In this document: in pieces, positions 36,098 through 45,954 of the stretch
How positions within the stretch are numbered: the first letter of the stretch is position 1
Layout: every line of letters begins with the position of its first letter
Assembly (NCBI RefSeq): GCF_032883915.1
Contig: NZ_CP120717.1
Location: 6,092,501-6,156,500 of the forward strand
DNA length: 64,000 bases
Direction of reading: 5' to 3'
DNA from: Endozoicomonas sp. 8E
Lineage (GTDB): Bacteria; Pseudomonadota; Gammaproteobacteria; Pseudomonadales; Endozoicomonadaceae
Position numbers and translations under genes: made by a program
Notes under the pieces: generated by a model
Databases searched by the model: none
The model's input: only the letters and a program-made list of their open reading frames with translations
What the model was told of the DNA's origin: nothing

Positions 36098-38383
36098 ATT
36101 AAACGCTCACTCTTTGCGGCACTACTGTTACTGCTAATGTCGTTGTCGATCATCATTCAGGCCGAACCTTTTACAAGACGTTTTGTTGTCGAGCTTCAAC
36201 AGGATGCAGATTTTACAAAACAGAAATTTTCTATAAAGCCTGATCGGCCTTCATTGCAGTCCAATGCGTCAAACATTGCCTGCTATACAAAACCAGATTT
36301 ACCACCTGATCACAAACGACACAAACCTGACAGTTACAGGCTAAAAACAACCCTGATTGAGTCGATTTCCTGGCAATTATTTTACGCCACTCATCTGCTG
36401 GTTAGTTATGAACTGATCCTGATTAACAAAAGCACTCTTGCGGGTTCCAGCCCTTATTCATGGATACCTGCAGAAGCGGTTATAAGTGTTGGCTGGTTTT
36501 TAAAAAGCTTTGGGAACTCTTACTCACCGCTATTTAACCCGATCGAACAACAGGAAACCGGGTCTATGTCGACACCGTTTGCGATCGTCACCGGGATGTA
36601 TGGCTATGGAAATTACCAACAACAATACCGACCATCAGCATCATCCGTCCAGCAAGCTCCAGGGACAACTACCCAGCCTACAGGCTTTTTTACCAGCCCA
36701 CTGAATACTAACCATGGCGAAGGTAACGGAGCCCCTGAAGAACGCCTGCACACTCTGGGTTTAAATTGCTACACGTATCCCTGTATGGACGTTTGTCTAT
36801 TTAGACCATCATCTCTTGGCAGAGAGCCCACTGAATGGCCACTGAATTTGCAAGAAAGCTTGACAAGTCACACAGCAGCAACACCCGGACAAGGCTCATG
36901 TCCTCATTTGGTTAATAGCCAATGCCATCAATGTATAGGCTACTTTGATTCTGAAGGGGCTATACATGCCGAAAAAAACTTGCTTCTCGAGGCATTAAAA
37001 CATCCTACTGACATTCAACTCCCATTAGATTATGCCCAAGTATTCGAGTCACAGGCTCATCAACCAGAGCCCCATGACAGTAATGGCAAGCCAGCCAATA
37101 GTTGCAACTATACGAATTTAGCCGTTTATACAACGACCCCTGTCAGGCCACACAATGATGATCTTCCAATGACCTGGAATATGCCCTCCACCACTAATGA
37201 TTTTACGGGCAATAATGAAGCAATGAGCCTTCTGGGCTTTACCGACCAAACCGGGATTTCCTTTACGTTTTCCCATTCAGAAACACAAAAAACAACCACT
37301 GAATCACCTCAATCAAGCCAGAGTCCGGCTCATCTATTACAGCCAGTCACAACACAAGCTCCGGTAGTACCCGAGAATATTACTCCCGGAACGACGCATT
37401 GCCAGCAAGCTCTGCCGAATCGGAAAAGAAAAAAAAGCAGTAAGTCACAAACCTGCGACGTGACGGTAATCGGGGAGGATGGCCAGCAGCGGCTATGTGG
37501 GGTAGTCTGCAGGAATGCTCATTATCTATCATCTCACAAAAATAGCTCCCACTGCGGACAACAAACCTGTGACGTGACAGTGTTTACTGAGGATGGCCAA
37601 CGACTGCGATGTGGGTCGGTCTGCAAGAATGCTCGCATCCTTGCGTGTCACAAAAAAAGAATCCATAGTGGGCAAAAAACCTGTAAAACGACAGTATCCG
37701 TGGAAGATGGCCAGCGGCAACCATGCGGGAAGATCTGCAAAAGTGCTCAAGCCCTGTCGGATCACAAAAGAACAGCCCACAGCGGGCAAAAAACCTGCAA
37801 GGCGTTAGTGGTCACAGGGGATGATCAACAGCGACCATGCGGGAAGGTCTGTCAGAGCGCCAAAGCCCTGACGCTTCACAAAGGCAGATACCACACCGGG
37901 CAAAAAACCTGTAACAAGAACATGATCGGAGAGGATGGCCTGTCGCGAATATGCGGGAGAGTCTGCGAGAATGCTATGAAACTGTCGGCTCACAGAAAAA
38001 GAGACCACAGCGGACAATACGCCTGTGACAAGATTGTGATCGTAGAGAATGGCCTGTCGCGACCATGTGGGAAGATCTGCATCAATACCATAGCCCTGTC
38101 GGATCACAAAAGAAGAAACCACAGCAGGAAACAAACCCGTGACGAGACAGTGGTCGGTGACGATGGACTGCCGCGACATTGTGGGTTGTCCTGCAAGAAT
38201 ACTCAAGCCCTGAGCGATCACAAAAGCAGACACCACACCGGGCAACAATCCTTTGATATAACAGTGAACGGGAAGGATGGCCAGTCGCGATCCTGCGGGA
38301 CGGTCTACAAGAATGCTAAGCCCCTGAGAAAGCGGAAGAGTGGACACCTAAAGAGCAAGTCTGTCAATCCGAATCAGAACTAA
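36098..38383 (+). CDS. Secreted polydactyl zinc-finger protein, 8 fingers, last two eroded
   Basis: 761 aa from ATT 36098; leader stem 36057-36064 with 36086-36093, perfect. N-domain SISWQLFYATHLLVSYELIL; knuckle LNCYTYPCMDVCLFR; second cluster SCPHLVNSQCHQCIGYF. It has a long linker, with fingers from about residue 453. Finger 7 has Arg for the first zinc Cys, and finger 8 has lost the first Cys (SFDI) and the histidines (LRKRKSGH), so erosion is at the C-terminal end. Tail HLKSKSVNPNQN. Confidence 0.87.
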   Translation: MKRSLFAALLLLLMSLSIIIQAEPFTRRFVVELQQDADFTKQKFSIKPDRPSLQSNASNIACYTKPDLPPDHKRHKPDSYRLKTTLIESISWQLFYATHLLVSYELILINKSTLAGSSPYSWIPAEAVISVGWFLKSFGNSYSPLFNPIEQQETGSMSTPFAIVTGMYGYGNYQQQYRPSASSVQQAPGTTTQPTGFFTSPLNTNHGEGNGAPEERLHTLGLNCYTYPCMDVCLFRPSSLGREPTEWPLNLQESLTSHTAATPGQGSCPHLVNSQCHQCIGYFDSEGAIHAEKNLLLEALKHPTDIQLPLDYAQVFESQAHQPEPHDSNGKPANSCNYTNLAVYTTTPVRPHNDDLPMTWNMPSTTNDFTGNNEAMSLLGFTDQTGISFTFSHSETQKTTTESPQSSQSPAHLLQPVTTQAPVVPENITPGTTHCQQALPNRKRKKSSKSQTCDVTVIGEDGQQRLCGVVCRNAHYLSSHKNSSHCGQQTCDVTVFTEDGQRLRCGSVCKNARILACHKKRIHSGQKTCKTTVSVEDGQRQPCGKICKSAQALSDHKRTAHSGQKTCKALVVTGDDQQRPCGKVCQSAKALTLHKGRYHTGQKTCNKNMIGEDGLSRICGRVCENAMKLSAHRKRDHSGQYACDKIVIVENGLSRPCGKICINTIALSDHKRRNHSRKQTRDETVVGDDGLPRHCGLSCKNTQALSDHKSRHHTGQQSFDITVNGKDGQSRSCGTVYKNAKPLRKRKSGHLKSKSVNPNQN

Positions 38384-38513
38384 GACCTCAATCTCTAATA
38401 ACCCAGCGCAAGGCAGGCCAGTTCAGAGATATTTTTTCCCTATGCAACCTTTGGCTTTTAAGAGAGTTTTTCAGAGAGGATCTTGAAGAGAAAAGCATGC
38501 CTGTTTTCCTGAT

Positions 38514-38550
38514 CTATCCTAACTCTCTCAGGATCAGAATACAGGGCTAG
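38514..38550 (+). promoter_or_regulatory. Leader hairpin, weakened variant
   Basis: CTATCCTA against AGGGCTAG keeps six pairs (one G-U) with one internal mismatch, and the inner stem is eroded. The Shine-Dalgarno is AGGG. Expression control may differ from its neighbours. Confidence 0.35.
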
Positions 38551-38554
38551 AATT

Positions 38555-40342
38555 ATTAAACACTCACTCTTTTGGGCACCACTTTTGCTGCTACTGTCGT
38601 TTTTTTTCACCGGTCAAGGCGAACCGTGGACAAGTGGTTTTACTGTTGAGCTCGAACAGAGTGCAGGTTCTCCAAACCAGAGCTTTTCTATAAAGCATGA
38701 CTGGCGCACACTACCGGGCAACCCGTCAGATATTGTTGACTCAGATAGCTGTGCAGAGTCAGATTCACGGTCTGATGAGAAATCACTGAGATCGTGCGGC
38801 TACGAGATAAAGTCAAACTCTATTGAGTCGATTTGCTGGCAATGGCTCTACTCCACTCGCCTTCTGGTTGCTGACGCCCTCAAACTGAAAAACAATGATG
38901 CCAATTTGGGCTCCAGTCCTTATTCATGGGTAGCTGGAGAAGCGATTATAATTCTCTGCTGGCTTTTAAAAAGCTATTGGAACTCCGACTCACCGCCGTT
39001 TAACCCGATTGAACAACAAGAGACGGTATCTTTGTTGACACAAGGAGGTCTTCCGTTTGCAACCATCACTGCGATGTATAGCTCTGGAGATAACCCGGCA
39101 CAACACCAGCCATCAGCATCACCTGGTCAGAAATCCCCGGAAACATCCACCCACCGAACAGACTATTTCACCGGTCTCCTGTTTTCTGATTCTGCTGGCA
39201 GTAACAGAGGCCCTCAGCAACACTCACATACTTTGAGCTTAAATTGTTTCGTCTATCCCTGTAATGGCGTTTGCAGGTTCCGACCATCATTCAATAGCAG
39301 CGGCTCCACTCAATGGTCTCCTGATTCAACAGACAGTTCGACAAGCCATACAGAGCCACTCAATTATGATGTGCCAATGCTCAGGCACCTGCCTGTTACC
39401 TACGATGACATGGTTATAGTCAATGGCTTACTCACTCTTCGTGATCGTAGTCTTCTCGATGAAAAAGAAATGTTCTGTAAACTTACCCATGTCACCCCTC
39501 CGGTGGGGACTTCAGAAACACAACAAACAACAGGAACAGCCCAATTGGGCCAAAGCCCACCTCATCTTTCCCGGACAGGTACAAGACAAACCAACCACAC
39601 AGTAGAACTAACCTGTGACCTGCCTCTGGTCAGAAAAAATGGCCAACTGAAGTCATGTGGTAAGATCTGCAAGAATGCTAAAACCTTCTCGACTCACAAA
39701 AGCAAATACCATAGCCGACAAAAAGCCTGTAAAGAAACCGTGGACGGGGAAGATGGTAAGCAGCGTCCATGCGGGACGGTCTGCAAGAATGCCCCAGCTT
39801 TTTGGGCTCACAAAAGCAAACTCCATACCGGGAAAAAAACCTGCGCCACGAATGTGGTCGGCGAAGATGGAAATCAGCAGCCCTGCGGGAAGGTCTGCAG
39901 AAATGCTCAATCACTGTCGTATCACAAAAGAAAATACCACACCGGACAACAAACCTGTAACGAGATCCTGGTCGGGCAGGATGGCCAGTCGCAGCCATGT
40001 GGGAAGATCTGCAATAATGCTGGAGCATTGACGGCTCACAAGAGCGGATGTCACACAGGGCAAAAAGCCTGTGAAGTAACAGTGACCGGGGAGGATGGCC
40101 AGCAACGACCATGCGGAAAGTTCTGCAACAATGCCCAAGCCCTGACGGATCACAAAAAAAGATTCCACTCCAATCAAAAAACCTGTGACGCAACCGTGGT
40201 CGGGAAGGATGGTCAGCAGCGACCGTGCGGGAGGGTCTGTAAAAGTGGTAAAGCCCTGTTGGATCACAAAAGAGCACATCGAAAACGCAAGCCCGTTTCA
40301 TTGAATCGCGACGACGACCTGTGCCATCAAAAGGCAAAGTGA
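38555..40342 (+). CDS. Secreted polydactyl zinc-finger protein, 6 long fingers
   Basis: 595 aa from ATT 38555. The hydrophobic core is Phe-rich (LLLLSFFFTGQGEP), with GQG before the predicted cut. N-domain SICWQWLYSTRLLVADALKL is the most diverged of the intact set; knuckle LNCFVYPCNGVCRFR. Six fingers begin near residue 354, all with intact ligands. The tail HRKRKPVSLNRDDDLCHQKAK ends where the TGA is created in sequence that continues (in another frame) into a fragment of a deleted neighbour. Confidence 0.87.
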   Translation: MKHSLFWAPLLLLLSFFFTGQGEPWTSGFTVELEQSAGSPNQSFSIKHDWRTLPGNPSDIVDSDSCAESDSRSDEKSLRSCGYEIKSNSIESICWQWLYSTRLLVADALKLKNNDANLGSSPYSWVAGEAIIILCWLLKSYWNSDSPPFNPIEQQETVSLLTQGGLPFATITAMYSSGDNPAQHQPSASPGQKSPETSTHRTDYFTGLLFSDSAGSNRGPQQHSHTLSLNCFVYPCNGVCRFRPSFNSSGSTQWSPDSTDSSTSHTEPLNYDVPMLRHLPVTYDDMVIVNGLLTLRDRSLLDEKEMFCKLTHVTPPVGTSETQQTTGTAQLGQSPPHLSRTGTRQTNHTVELTCDLPLVRKNGQLKSCGKICKNAKTFSTHKSKYHSRQKACKETVDGEDGKQRPCGTVCKNAPAFWAHKSKLHTGKKTCATNVVGEDGNQQPCGKVCRNAQSLSYHKRKYHTGQQTCNEILVGQDGQSQPCGKICNNAGALTAHKSGCHTGQKACEVTVTGEDGQQRPCGKFCNNAQALTDHKKRFHSNQKTCDATVVGKDGQQRPCGRVCKSGKALLDHKRAHRKRKPVSLNRDDDLCHQKAK

Positions 40343-40660
40343 ATACAATGTTTGGCTCTGGACACAGCCAATTAAAATACCAGCCAGAAGGATCATCCAG
40401 TCAACAAGACCTGAAAGCCACCACCCGTCCTACAGGCTATTTCACTCATCTCATGCATACCAACTCTGGCGATGGTAACAGAGACCCCCAACAACGCCGT
40501 CATACTTTGGGCTTAATTTGTTTCGTCTATCCCTGTCATGGCTTTTGCAGTTTCCAACCATCATTTAATAGCAGACGCTACACAGAATGGCCGCTGAATT
40601 CCGAAGAAAATTCGACAGGCCAAACAGATTTGCCCGGTGCAGCTTTTGGTTTTTAACAGA
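40343..40660 (+). pseudogene. Internal fragment of a deleted zinc-finger-family gene
   Basis: Reading KVNTMFGSGHSQLKYQ...TGYFTHLMHTNSGDGNRDPQ...LICFVYPCHGFCSFQ, this is the middle of an N-domain, including the C-x4-C-x3-C knuckle. It is joined on the left to the preceding gene's tail (the KVN of a KVNK end) and on the right to spacer sequence (TGCAGCTTTTGGTTTTTAAC). Two deletions between paralogous positions explain it: signal peptide and fingers are both missing. Confidence 0.7.
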
Positions 40661-40724
40661 AGGCCTTTAACAGAGAGTATTTATCAAAAGATCTTTGACA
40701 GAATAACATGCTTACTTTCTTGAT

Positions 40725-40761
40725 CTATCCTTCCTCTCTTTAAACCAGAATGCAAGCATAG
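40725..40761 (+). promoter_or_regulatory. Leader hairpin with mutated Shine-Dalgarno
   Basis: The SD strand is AAGCATAG, not AAGGATAG, which creates a C-C mismatch in the stem and weakens the ribosome-binding site. The coding sequence downstream is nevertheless intact. Confidence 0.4.
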
Positions 40762-40765
40762 AATT

Positions 40766-43357
40766 ATTAAACACTCAATCTTTACGGCACTACTTTTACT
40801 GTCGTTATCTGTCGTCTGTCAGGCTGAACCGTTAAAAAAACGTTTTGTTGTCGAGTTTGAACAGGATTCAGCTTATACAGGCAGGTGTTTTTATATAAAG
40901 CATGACCTGCATACACTGCCGGACAAGCTATCAGGCATTGCCGGAGCAAAAGGCTATGCAGATTCAGAACTACCGCCTTATAACAAACGACACAGTTCAT
41001 TCAGTTACGGGTTAAAAACGACCAAAATAGAATCGATTTCCTTGCAGTTGCTTTACGCCACTTATCTGCTGGTAGCCTTCGAACTGACCCTGACCACTAG
41101 AGACGTCCCTCTGGGTTCCAACCCTTATTCATGGCTATCGATACAAGCGGTTGTCGCCGCCGGTTGGCTTTTACAAAACTATTGGAGCATCGATTCGCCG
41201 CTGTTCAGCTCGATCGAGCAACAGGAAACGAGTCAGAATCACCCTATTGCGGCCATCACTATGCTGCTTGGCTCTGGACATGACCAATCGCTATACCAGC
41301 CACCAAAGTCACCGGGGCAGCATACCCCACAACCCATCACACACACTAAAAACTATTTCACTAATCGCCTGTATTCCGGTTCTGGCGGCGGTGACCAGGG
41401 CCCTCACCAACACTCGCATAGTTTTGATTTAAATTGTTTCGTTTATCCCTGCAATGGCCTGTGCAGGCTCAGACCCCCAGCTGATAGCAGGGTGTCCGCT
41501 GAATCGCCGCTAAATTATAAAGACAGTTTTACAGACCGCAGAGGAGCAGCACCCGAACAAAGCTCACGCCCTCAATATACCAATGCTTACTGCCTTGATT
41601 GTGTGGGTCATTTTGATTCTATATACACTATCAATTGCCAACAAAATCCGCCTGTCGAAACATGGGCTCCCACCTCTGGCATACCACTGCAATACATTTC
41701 TGGCCAACTCATTCAGCCACAGGCGCACCAGCCAGAGTCTGAGGGCATCAGTGGCAACCCGGCCGACAACTGCAACCATGCAAACTCGACTACAGGGACA
41801 ACATATATTGACCACACCGATACACTCAATGATGATGTTTCAATGCATGAGCATTTGCCTGTCAACACTGATGATTGGGTTATAGTCAACGCTCTACTGA
41901 ATCTGGGTGAGCGCGTTCTTCTCGAAAAAAACGGAACTCCATTTACACTTCCCCCTCCCCCAATGGAGACTTCAGAAACACAACAAACGACAACAGAATT
42001 ATGCCAATTGGGTCAAAACCAAACTTACCATTCCTGGACAGATAAGGCGCAAACTGCAGATCACAGCAAACAAAGAACCTGTAACCTGAGCATAATCGGA
42101 AGGGATAACCAACAACGACCATGCGGAGCAATCTGCAAGGATGCTAAAGCCCTCTCGTCTCACAAAAGCAGATACCACACCGGACAAAAGACCTGTCAAG
42201 TGACCGTGATTGGTGAGGATGGCCAGCAGCGACCATGCGGATCAGTCTGTAGGAATGCTCGAGCCCTGTCATGTCACAAGAGCAAAATCCACTCCGGGGA
42301 ACAAGTCTGTGACCTGACCGTGATCAGGGAGGATGGCCAGCAGCAGCTATGCGGCAAAGTCTGTAAAAACTCTCAAGTTTTTTCGTCTCACAAAAGCAAA
42401 TACCACAGCGAGCAACAAACCTGTGATGTGACCATGGTTGGACAGGATGGTCAACAACGGCCATGCGGGAAGCTTTGCAAACATTCTCGAGCCCTGTCAT
42501 CTCACAAAAGCAAAAACCACCGCGGGCAACAGATTTGTGGCATAACAGTAGTCGAGGAGGATGGTCATCGGCGGCCATGCGGGAAGCTCTGCAAGAGTTC
42601 TCAATCCCTTTCAGATCACAAAATCAGAAAACACAGCGGGCAACAAGCCTGTGACGTGATCGTGGTCGAGGAAAATGGTCAGCAGCAGCCATGCGGCATA
42701 GTTTGCAAGAATGCTAAAGCCCTCTCATATCACAAAAGCAGAAACCACTCCGGGCAGAAAACCTGCGAGGTTTCGGTGGTCAGAGAGGATGGCCAACAGC
42801 AACCATGTGGGGCGGTTTGCAAAAATGCTAAAGCCCTGTCATCTCACAAAACCAAACACCATCTCAAGCAACCAACCTGTAACGAAACAGTGTTTGGAGA
42901 GAATAGCCAAGAGCAATCATGCGGGAAGATCTGCAAGAATGCCAGTGCTCTGTCGGATCACAAAAGAAGACACCATACCGGGCAACAAATCTGCAACGTA
43001 ACCGTGGTCGGAAAAGGTGGTCAGACGCTGCCGTGCGGGCAGGTCTGCAAAAATATCAGATCCCTTTCGGATCACAAAAGCAGAAACCATACCGGGCAAA
43101 AAACCTGTAGCATAATCATGGTCGGGGGGGATGGTCGGCAGCAACAATGCGGGAAGACCTGCAAGAATGCCAGGGCCCTGTCGGATCATAAAAAAAGAGA
43201 CCACGCCAGGAAAAAAATCTGTGAAGAAACCATAGCCGGGGAGGATGGTCAGCCGCGCCCATGCGGAAAGGTCTGCAAGAGTGCTCAAGCCTTGTCGGAG
43301 CACAAAAGAGTGCATCGAAAACGCAAGCTTGTTGATTTGAACCAGGGCGTCCCCTGA
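40766..43357 (+). CDS. Secreted polydactyl zinc-finger protein, 11 long fingers
   Basis: 863 aa from ATT 40766, the longest complete member. No ATG, GTG or TTG occurs in frame until TTG 41042 (92 codons in). N-domain SISLQLLYATYLLVAFELTL; knuckle LNCFVYPCNGLCRLR; the second cluster is decayed (SRPQYTNAYCLDCVGHF). Eleven fingers begin near residue 439. Its last finger and tail (CEETIAGEDGQPRPCGK ... HRKRKLVDLNQGVP) reappear at the ends of the genes at 45996 and 47795, showing exchange between paralogs. It is the last gene with only long fingers. Confidence 0.87.
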   Translation: MKHSIFTALLLLSLSVVCQAEPLKKRFVVEFEQDSAYTGRCFYIKHDLHTLPDKLSGIAGAKGYADSELPPYNKRHSSFSYGLKTTKIESISLQLLYATYLLVAFELTLTTRDVPLGSNPYSWLSIQAVVAAGWLLQNYWSIDSPLFSSIEQQETSQNHPIAAITMLLGSGHDQSLYQPPKSPGQHTPQPITHTKNYFTNRLYSGSGGGDQGPHQHSHSFDLNCFVYPCNGLCRLRPPADSRVSAESPLNYKDSFTDRRGAAPEQSSRPQYTNAYCLDCVGHFDSIYTINCQQNPPVETWAPTSGIPLQYISGQLIQPQAHQPESEGISGNPADNCNHANSTTGTTYIDHTDTLNDDVSMHEHLPVNTDDWVIVNALLNLGERVLLEKNGTPFTLPPPPMETSETQQTTTELCQLGQNQTYHSWTDKAQTADHSKQRTCNLSIIGRDNQQRPCGAICKDAKALSSHKSRYHTGQKTCQVTVIGEDGQQRPCGSVCRNARALSCHKSKIHSGEQVCDLTVIREDGQQQLCGKVCKNSQVFSSHKSKYHSEQQTCDVTMVGQDGQQRPCGKLCKHSRALSSHKSKNHRGQQICGITVVEEDGHRRPCGKLCKSSQSLSDHKIRKHSGQQACDVIVVEENGQQQPCGIVCKNAKALSYHKSRNHSGQKTCEVSVVREDGQQQPCGAVCKNAKALSSHKTKHHLKQPTCNETVFGENSQEQSCGKICKNASALSDHKRRHHTGQQICNVTVVGKGGQTLPCGQVCKNIRSLSDHKSRNHTGQKTCSIIMVGGDGRQQQCGKTCKNARALSDHKKRDHARKKICEETIAGEDGQPRPCGKVCKSAQALSEHKRVHRKRKLVDLNQGVP

Positions 43358-43490
43358 TCTGATGCCTGTCCTTTCATGAGGTTTTGTCCGGTGCAGCTTT
43401 GGTTTTTTAACGGAAGGTGTTTAAGAGAAAACACCCTTACTTTCTTGATCTATCCTTCCTCTCTGTATACCTGAAGGCAAGGATAGAATT

Positions 43491-45908
43491 ATTAAACGCT
43501 CACTCTTTGCGGCACTGCTGTTGCTACTGTGGTTGTCTGTCATCTGTCAGGCCGAACCGTTGACAGGACGTTCTATTGTCGTGCTTGAACAGAGTGCAGG
43601 TTCTCAAAAAAAGAACGTCTCTATAAATCATGACCGGCATAAATGGACGGGCAGGCCATCAGGCATTGCCGACAAAAATGACTGCGCAGAACTCCATTGG
43701 GAACCAAAAAAAAAACGACACAGAGATTACAGTTACGGAATGAAAACCACCTTCATTGGGTCTATTTCGTGGCAATGGCTTTATGCCACAAACTTACTGA
43801 TTGCCTACGGACTGATCCTGACCAGCGAAGACACCCCTCCAAGCTCCACCCATTCCTTATGGTTTCTCGTTGTCGGCTGGCTGCTAAAAAGTTATTGGAA
43901 CCCCGATTTATCGATGTTTAACCCTATTGGACATCAAGAGGCGGCATCTATTTTGACACAGGTTGATCACCCGATTGCAATCAACACTATGAAGCCTGGC
44001 GATGAACATGACCAACAACAAGGCCAGTCATCAGAATCATCCGGCCAGCAAACCGCACAATCCACCACTCACATTACAGGCTATTCCACCAGCCTACTGT
44101 ATTCTGACTCTGCCGACGGTGAAGAGGCCCCTGAGCAGTATTCACATACTTTGGGCTTAAATTGTTTCGTCCATCCCTGTCACGGCATTTGTCGATTCCG
44201 GCCAGCTTCCGATTCATCCAGTTGCAACGCTACTAATGGGGTCGCCTCAGACTCAACGGGTGCAGGCGTACCTCATGCAACTGACCCTTACGGTCAAGTA
44301 ACCTGTAACGTGATCCTGATTGGAGAGAATGGCCAGCTGCTGCAATGCGGGAAGGTCTTCAAGAACGCTGAATCTCTATCAAGACACAAAAAAAGATTAC
44401 ACACGGGGCAACAAACCTGTGATGTGACAGTAGTTGGGGAGGATGGGCAGCAGCAGTCATGCGGGATGGCCTGCAAGAATGCTAAAGCCCTGTCGAATCA
44501 CAAAAGAAGAGACCACTCCGGAGCGCAAACCTGCCCTGAGTGCCAAAAGACCCTGCCAAACGCTCAAGCCCTGTGGGATCACAAAAGAAGAGATCATACC
44601 GGAGCGCAAACCTGCCCTGAGTGCCAGAAGACACTGCCAAACTGGAAAGCCCTGCATGTTCACAAAAGCGCATACCACACCGGGCAACAAACCTGCCCTA
44701 AGTGCCAGAAGACCCTGCCAAACGCGAAAGCCCTGTATGTTCACAAAAGAAGAGACCATACCGGAGCGCAAACCTGCCCTGAGTGCCAGAAGACCCTGCC
44801 AAACGCGAAAGCCTTGTCGGTTCACAAAAGCGAATACCACACCGGGCAACAAACCTGCCCTGAGTGCCAGAAGACCCTGCCAAACGCGAAAGCCTTGTCG
44901 GTTCACAAAAGAAGAGACCACACCGGAGCGCAAACCTGCCCTGAGTGCCAGAAGACCCTGCCAAACGCGAAAGCCCTGTCGGATCACAAAAGAAGAGACC
45001 ACACCAGAGCGCAAACCTGCCCTGAGTGCCAGAAGACCCTGCCAAACGCGATTGCCCTGTCGGATCACAAAAGAAGAGACCACTCCGGAGCGCAAACCTG
45101 CCCTGAGTGCCAGAAGACCCTGCCAAACGCGATTGCCCTGTCGGGTCACAAAAGAAGAGACCACACCGGAGCGCAAATCTGCCCTGAGTGCCAGAAGACC
45201 CTGCCAAACGCGAGTGCCCTGTCGGATCACAAAAGAAGAGACCACTCCGGAGCGCAAACCTGCCCTGAGTGCCAGAAGACACTGCCAAACGCTCAAGTCC
45301 TGTCGGGTCACAAAAGAAGAGACCACACCGGAGCGAAAATCTGCCCTGAGTGCCAGAAAACCCTGCCAAACGCGAATGCCCTGTCGGTTCACAAAAGAAG
45401 AGACCACACCAAAGCGCAAACCTGCCCTGAGTGCCAGAAAACCCTGCCAAACGCGAGTGCCCTGTCGAATCACAAAAGCGAATACCACACCGGGCAACAA
45501 ACCTGCCCTGAGTGCCAGAAGACCCTGCCAAACGCGAAAGCCCTGTCGGTTCACAAAAGAAGAGACCACACCGGAGCGCAAACCTGCCCTGAGTGCCAGA
45601 AGACCCTGCCAAACGCTCAAGCCCTGTCGGGTCACAAAAGAAGAGACCACACCGGAGCGCAAACCTGCCCTGAGTGCCAGAAGACCCTGCCAAACGCTCA
45701 AGCCCTGTCGGGTCACAAAAGAAGAGACCACACCGGAGCGCAAACCTGCCCTGAGTGCCAGAAGACCCTGCCAAACGCTCAAGGCCTCTCGAGTCACAGA
45801 AGGCAACACCGAAAACGTAAGATTGCTGATCTGGTCAAGGACTATGAAATCAGTCCTCCGGCAGATAAAGTGAATAAGTCTGATTACCGGGAGAAACTGT
45901 CGGACTAA
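43491..45908 (+). CDS. Secreted polydactyl zinc-finger protein, 2 long + 16 short fingers
   Basis: 805 aa from ATT 43491; leader stem 43450-43457 with 43479-43486. It is the first member of the expanded subfamily. The N-domain is shorter (knuckle near residue 225; long fingers from about 272). Two 38-residue fingers are followed by sixteen 27-residue fingers of consensus CPECQKTLPN-A-x-ALS-x-HKRRDHTG, C-x2-C-x12-H-x4-H. Helix position 2 varies Q/K/I/S/N/W and position 6 varies D/V/G/N/S. An A10 tract encodes PKKKR in the N-domain. The tail is HRKRKIADLVKDYEIS...SDYREKLSD. 18 fingers in all, the most in this window. Confidence 0.9.
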   Translation: MKRSLFAALLLLLWLSVICQAEPLTGRSIVVLEQSAGSQKKNVSINHDRHKWTGRPSGIADKNDCAELHWEPKKKRHRDYSYGMKTTFIGSISWQWLYATNLLIAYGLILTSEDTPPSSTHSLWFLVVGWLLKSYWNPDLSMFNPIGHQEAASILTQVDHPIAINTMKPGDEHDQQQGQSSESSGQQTAQSTTHITGYSTSLLYSDSADGEEAPEQYSHTLGLNCFVHPCHGICRFRPASDSSSCNATNGVASDSTGAGVPHATDPYGQVTCNVILIGENGQLLQCGKVFKNAESLSRHKKRLHTGQQTCDVTVVGEDGQQQSCGMACKNAKALSNHKRRDHSGAQTCPECQKTLPNAQALWDHKRRDHTGAQTCPECQKTLPNWKALHVHKSAYHTGQQTCPKCQKTLPNAKALYVHKRRDHTGAQTCPECQKTLPNAKALSVHKSEYHTGQQTCPECQKTLPNAKALSVHKRRDHTGAQTCPECQKTLPNAKALSDHKRRDHTRAQTCPECQKTLPNAIALSDHKRRDHSGAQTCPECQKTLPNAIALSGHKRRDHTGAQICPECQKTLPNASALSDHKRRDHSGAQTCPECQKTLPNAQVLSGHKRRDHTGAKICPECQKTLPNANALSVHKRRDHTKAQTCPECQKTLPNASALSNHKSEYHTGQQTCPECQKTLPNAKALSVHKRRDHTGAQTCPECQKTLPNAQALSGHKRRDHTGAQTCPECQKTLPNAQALSGHKRRDHTGAQTCPECQKTLPNAQGLSSHRRQHRKRKIADLVKDYEISPPADKVNKSDYREKLSD
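44522..45818 (+). repeat. Coding minisatellite, sixteen 81-bp finger units
   Basis: Sixteen in-frame 81-bp units. All six frames stay open through the array because the period is a multiple of three and the unit lacks stops; the Leu-rich antisense frames are by-products. Confidence 0.9.
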
Positions 45909-45954
45909 TAGCTGTCAACGCCTTATCAGTCTCTGGTCTTGTGACGACTACAAA

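Noticed and set aside
44457-45809. Long Leu-rich antisense reading frames (VWQGLLALRAGLRSGVV repeats), also in later genes
   Set aside because: They mirror the 81-bp finger repeat on the other strand and stay open only because the period is a multiple of three. No signal peptide, start context or independent conservation.
44522-45818. CRISPR array
   Set aside because: Units are 81 bp, in frame, contiguous and coding, with no spacers and no cas genes.
44434-45873. Second + strand frame with KPALSARRPCQTRKPC repeats
   Set aside because: It is the +1 frame of the finger array. It is only likely to be translated after the frameshift at about 57349 in one gene.
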